This document shows, piece after piece, positions 61,195 through 64,000 of a stretch of DNA of 64,000 nt. This DNA is from Martinezella rhizogenes. GTDB lineage: Bacteria; Pseudomonadota; Alphaproteobacteria; Rhizobiales; Rhizobiaceae. Every line of letters starts with the position of its first letter. The first letter of the stretch is position 1. Below the pieces are notes generated by a model that did not search any database, had not been told where the DNA came from, and saw only the letters and a list, made by a program, of their open reading frames with translations. The translations under genes and the position numbers were made by a program. The stretch covers positions 487,964-551,963 of the forward strand of contig NZ_JUHG01000014.1 in the NCBI RefSeq assembly GCF_000799715.1. Reading direction: 5' to 3'.

Positions 61195-63099
61195 ATGTTC
61201 GACAACAAGGCCAGAACCAGACCTCATCCTGTCGAGACGGAAGCCCTGGAGGCTTCCGGCAGAGCGGCCCGTCATGCCTATCTCGACCGTGGCGAGGATG
61301 GCTATCTGATCGCAGCAAATCTCCATCCGGTCGATCGCCATGCCATGAGCGACGCGCAATTGCTGGCGATCATCCAGAAGATGCTGGATGGCGATCCTTA
61401 TCCGGTCTCGAGGCAGGCCAAATCCGAGGCGGTGGAAGCCGAAGAGCCGCAGCCACTGCCCGACCGCATTCGCGATATCCTGCGAAACCGCGGCGCCGTC
61501 GATGAAGCTATCGCGGACAGGGAGCAGGCGTCGACCACCCATGAACCTCCTGCGGTCCGCCGCTCCGAAGGGACCGAGGTCGTTCCGCCGCCTCCCGTCG
61601 ATCCACCGGTCGTTTCAACCATCACGCCTATGCCGCATCGTCGCTGGGCATTCGGGCTCGGCTCCATCGTCTTCGTTGTCGTTGCTTCTTTGGCGGGCGC
61701 CTTCGTTCCGACGATGCTTGCCTCGCCGCCACGCTATATGTCGCAGACTGTCCTGCGGGTAGAGGGGCAGGGGCTTCTGGACGTTGCGGCCAAACGCATC
61801 GTCGCTCCGTCCCTGCTCTCCGATCTGGTCGCCAGATTGAAGCTGGACCGCGATCCGGAATTTACCGGCGGCCGGGCCGGCGCCTTCGGCGTTGCCATGG
61901 ACTTGCTGTCCGGCAATGGCAACGCATCCGACGCGCCATCGCGCGCGCAGGCCGCTCTTCGCAAGGACATTGCCGTCACCGCCGATGCGCGGGACGGCAC
62001 TTTGCATCTCACGGTAACCACGGGCGATCCACTGAGATCGGCCGAGATCGCCAACCGCCTGGCCGATGTGACGATCTATGATGCCATGGTTGCGCAAGGT
62101 GCGGGTCTCACCGGCAAAAGCAGTGCAGCCGCCGACCGGAGCCTCAAAAACCTCGATCAGGCAAAGACCGCGCTCGCCAATTTCAAGGCGCAGTACGGCG
62201 ATGACAAGATCGTGGCGGCTTGGGATCTGCAAGCGCAGCGGCAGCGGCTGGATGGCGAGATCAAGGCTTCCGAGGCGGCGGTGTTGAGCGCGAAAGCCCG
62301 TGCGTCGGCCGCCAGATCCGCAACCCCGGCCACAGTCATGAGCGGCGCGCTGCCGGGCGATCTGTCATCCGCCGGTCTCGATGATCTGCGTAGCCGCTAC
62401 AGCGCCGCCAAAATCGTCCTGTCCCAGCTTTCCACGCAACTCGGCCCGCGCCATCCTCGTTTGCTGGCGCAGCAGGCGACGGTCGATAGTCTTGCCGTCG
62501 ATATTCGCAATCAATTGCAGCGCCTGATCGCCAGCAGCGATGCTGCCTTGAAGGCGGCGCTTGAGGATCAGGCGGCACTTTCCGCGCGAATGAAGGCTCT
62601 TGGCCAGAGGACCGTCGATGTCGACATGGCGCGCCTTACCCGGCTGCAGGATGATGTGGCGGTAGCACAAGGCCGTTATGACGCCGACCTGCAAAACGTC
62701 GATACCGCTCCACCCGAGGTCGCGCCGCCAATCACCGTCCTTGCCCCGGCCACGGCCGCAAAGGCGCCGCTCGACGACGATCTCGCCGGCAACCAAATCG
62801 CAGGTTTCCTGATCGGCCTCGTCGCAGCATTTTGCCTGGTGTTCCTCAGAAAATGGGTTGGCGGGGAGCCGCTTTCGCAAGATCACACGGCCGGATCGAT
62901 CGCTACGCCGGAGCCGCTTTTGGATTACAGCGCCGAACCGATCTCAGGCCTCCCGCAACCGCGTTTCGACGAGGCCATTCCCGTTGCCGTTGATCAGCCC
63001 ATCGTCGCGGACGAACTCTCGCAGATCCAGCGGGAATTGGCGCTGCTGCGTGCGAAGGTGGAAACTTATGCCGCACACCGGCGGACCGGGCGCAGCTGA
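61195..63099 (+). CDS. GumC/Wzz-like polysaccharide co-polymerase
   Basis: This 634-residue protein has a long soluble N-terminus (1-145), a first membrane span (about 149-170: FGLGSIVFVVVASLAGAFVP) and a Wzz-type extracytoplasmic domain (about 175-520). The latter contains coiled-coil helices (LKNLDQAKTALANFKAQYGD; LSTQLGPRHPRLLAQQATVD). A second span lies at about 526-548 (IAGFLIGLVAAFCLVFLRKW), followed by a cytoplasmic tail without a BY-kinase domain. Such proteins control polysaccharide chain length and export. The long N-terminus is unusual for the family. Confidence 0.82.
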   Translation: MFDNKARTRPHPVETEALEASGRAARHAYLDRGEDGYLIAANLHPVDRHAMSDAQLLAIIQKMLDGDPYPVSRQAKSEAVEAEEPQPLPDRIRDILRNRGAVDEAIADREQASTTHEPPAVRRSEGTEVVPPPPVDPPVVSTITPMPHRRWAFGLGSIVFVVVASLAGAFVPTMLASPPRYMSQTVLRVEGQGLLDVAAKRIVAPSLLSDLVARLKLDRDPEFTGGRAGAFGVAMDLLSGNGNASDAPSRAQAALRKDIAVTADARDGTLHLTVTTGDPLRSAEIANRLADVTIYDAMVAQGAGLTGKSSAAADRSLKNLDQAKTALANFKAQYGDDKIVAAWDLQAQRQRLDGEIKASEAAVLSAKARASAARSATPATVMSGALPGDLSSAGLDDLRSRYSAAKIVLSQLSTQLGPRHPRLLAQQATVDSLAVDIRNQLQRLIASSDAALKAALEDQAALSARMKALGQRTVDVDMARLTRLQDDVAVAQGRYDADLQNVDTAPPEVAPPITVLAPATAAKAPLDDDLAGNQIAGFLIGLVAAFCLVFLRKWVGGEPLSQDHTAGSIATPEPLLDYSAEPISGLPQPRFDEAIPVAVDQPIVADELSQIQRELALLRAKVETYAAHRRTGRS

Positions 63100-63203
63100 T
63101 TTCTCCTTGCAATTACCGCTTTCAGATATCATAGGGCGTTCGTAGGCAAATCTGCCGGGCCGACGGCTTGTAGATTGCCGCCGAACTATATCGGGAGAGA
63201 CGC

Positions 63204-64000
63204 GTGACGACTGTGATCGACGGCAAGCAGGTGGCGGCTTCGGTGATCGAGGCGGTGAAGACGGCGACGTCCGCGCTGGAGAGTGAGACCGGAACGAAGG
63301 CCGGTCTTGCGGTGGTGATTGTCGGTGACGATCCGGCCAGCCACAGCTATGTGAGCTCGAAGAGCAGGATGGCCAAGGAATGCGGCTTCAACTCCATCCA
63401 GCACACACTGCCGGCCGAGACGACGCAGGAAGCATTGGCAAGTCTCGTCCAGTCGCTGAACGACGACGCCTCCATCCACGGCATCCTGGTGCAGCTGCCG
63501 CTGCCGCAGCATTTGAACTCGGAGCCGATCATCCAGTCGATCCGGCCGGAGAAGGATGTCGATGGACTGCATGTGGTCAATGCCGGCAAGCTTGCCACTG
63601 GCGATCTGGCAACCGGCCTGATTTCCTGCACGCCGGCTGGTGCGATGCTTCTGGTGCGCCGCGTCCATGGCGAGGACCTGTCGGGACTGAATGCCGTCGT
63701 CATCGGCCGCTCCAATCTGTTCGGCAAGCCGATGGCGCAATTGCTGCTCAACGCCAATGCGACGGTGACGACGGCACACTCCCGCACCAAGGACTTGGCC
63801 ATGGTCGCTCGCACCGCCGATATTCTGGTGGCGGCGGTCGGCCGTCCTGAGATGGTCAAGGCGGACTGGATCAAGCCGGGCGCGACGGTGATCGATGTCG
63901 GCATCAACCGGATTGCCGCCCCTGAGCGCGGCGAGGGCCGGACCCGTCTGGTCGGCGATGTCGCCTTTGCCGAAGCGTCTGACGTTGCCGCCGTGATCAC
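63204..64000 (+). CDS. folD: FolD methylenetetrahydrofolate dehydrogenase/cyclohydrolase, 3' end cut
   Basis: The first 265 codons of FolD are present; the family length is about 300. The enzyme converts 5,10-methylene-THF to 10-formyl-THF with NADP+ in the cytosol. The catalytic Tyr and Lys lie in SHSYVSSKSRMAKECG. GILVQLPLPQHL and PEKDVDGLHVVNAGKL are conserved, as are the Rossmann NADP site VVIGRSNLFGKPMAQLL and VIDVGINRI. The start is GTG at 63204 with GGGAGAG upstream. No link to motility. Confidence 0.96.
   Translation, partial: MTTVIDGKQVAASVIEAVKTATSALESETGTKAGLAVVIVGDDPASHSYVSSKSRMAKECGFNSIQHTLPAETTQEALASLVQSLNDDASIHGILVQLPLPQHLNSEPIIQSIRPEKDVDGLHVVNAGKLATGDLATGLISCTPAGAMLLVRRVHGEDLSGLNAVVIGRSNLFGKPMAQLLLNANATVTTAHSRTKDLAMVARTADILVAAVGRPEMVKADWIKPGATVIDVGINRIAAPERGEGRTRLVGDVAFAEASDVAAVI

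Noticed and set aside
1..64000. CRISPR arrays, tRNA/rRNA genes, insertion sequences, prophage genes
   Set aside because: No regularly spaced repeats, cloverleaf-like sequences, transposase or phage motifs were seen on reading.

Overview
The window is a flagellar and chemotaxis island from an alphaproteobacterium of the Rhizobiaceae (Rhizobium/Agrobacterium/Ensifer type). The assignment rests on the gene set and order: an icpA-cheS-cheY1-cheA-cheW-cheR-cheB-cheY2-cheD-cheT operon, the LuxR-type master regulators visN/visR, the OmpR-type regulator rem, motB-motC-fliK(motD), motE inside the flgI-flgH operon, and flaF/flbT. This is the arrangement known from Sinorhizobium meliloti and relatives. 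GC content is high, genes are tightly packed and many neighbours overlap by ATGA or TAATG. No RNA gene, insertion sequence, phage or CRISPR array was seen.

Layout. 1-5.6 kb holds unrelated genes: the 5' part of secD (probably a secDF fusion), a small membrane protein, a YbaL-type cation/proton antiporter, a small XRE regulator, an ArnT-like GT39 glycosyltransferase and a possible 37-residue membrane protein. 6.0-14.5 kb is the chemotaxis operon. 14.6-18.4 kb has fliF, visN and visR. 18.4-23.6 kb (minus strand) is motA-fliM-fliN-fliG-flhB-unknown, encoding stator, C-ring and export switch. 23.9-32.9 kb (plus) is flgF-fliI-unknown-flgB-flgC-fliE-flgG-flgA-flgI-motE-flgH-fliL-fliP, encoding rod, rings and export. 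33-42.6 kb is the filament locus: four flagellin genes with related 5' leaders, a divergent TPR/O-GlcNAc-transferase-like gene, and a two-gene operon (PLP decarboxylase plus ATP-grasp-like protein) between the second and third flagellins. 42.8-48.3 kb is fliH-like-motB-motC-fliK-lytic transglycosylase. 48.6-60 kb is rem, then flgE-flgK-flgL-flaF-flbT-flgD-fliQ-flhA-fliR and four small genes with FliJ-like, FlgJ-like, FlgN-like and unknown features. 60-63.1 kb has a WecG/TagA-type glycosyltransferase and a GumC/Wzz-like polysaccharide co-polymerase. The window ends inside folD.

How they work together. From known relatives, VisN/VisR switch on rem, and Rem drives the later flagellar and chemotaxis genes. 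FliF/G/M/N, MotA/B/C/E and the FlhA/FlhB/FliP/FliQ/FliR/FliI export gate build a unidirectional rotary motor. FlgE/K/L/D and the flagellins form the hook and filament. The Che proteins slow or stop rotation through CheY2, with CheY1/CheS acting as a phosphate sink.

Most noteworthy. Three flagellin mRNAs carry a conserved, partly compensated hairpin (TGTCC(C/T)-type arm against a GGGG-containing arm) that would bury the Shine-Dalgarno sequence, and a conserved CCGG-spacer-CCGG element occurs in all four leaders; flbT, whose Caulobacter counterpart binds flagellin leaders, lies 12-18 kb downstream. Other points are the ATP-grasp/PLP-decarboxylase pair inside the flagellin array, the OGT-like gene next to flaA, an IcpA globin domain in which Glu seems to replace the proximal heme His, a Rem receiver with Glu at the acceptor-Asp position, and a 204-bp tract 97% identical between flaA and flaB. 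All functional statements are from reading the sequence and family knowledge; no search was run.
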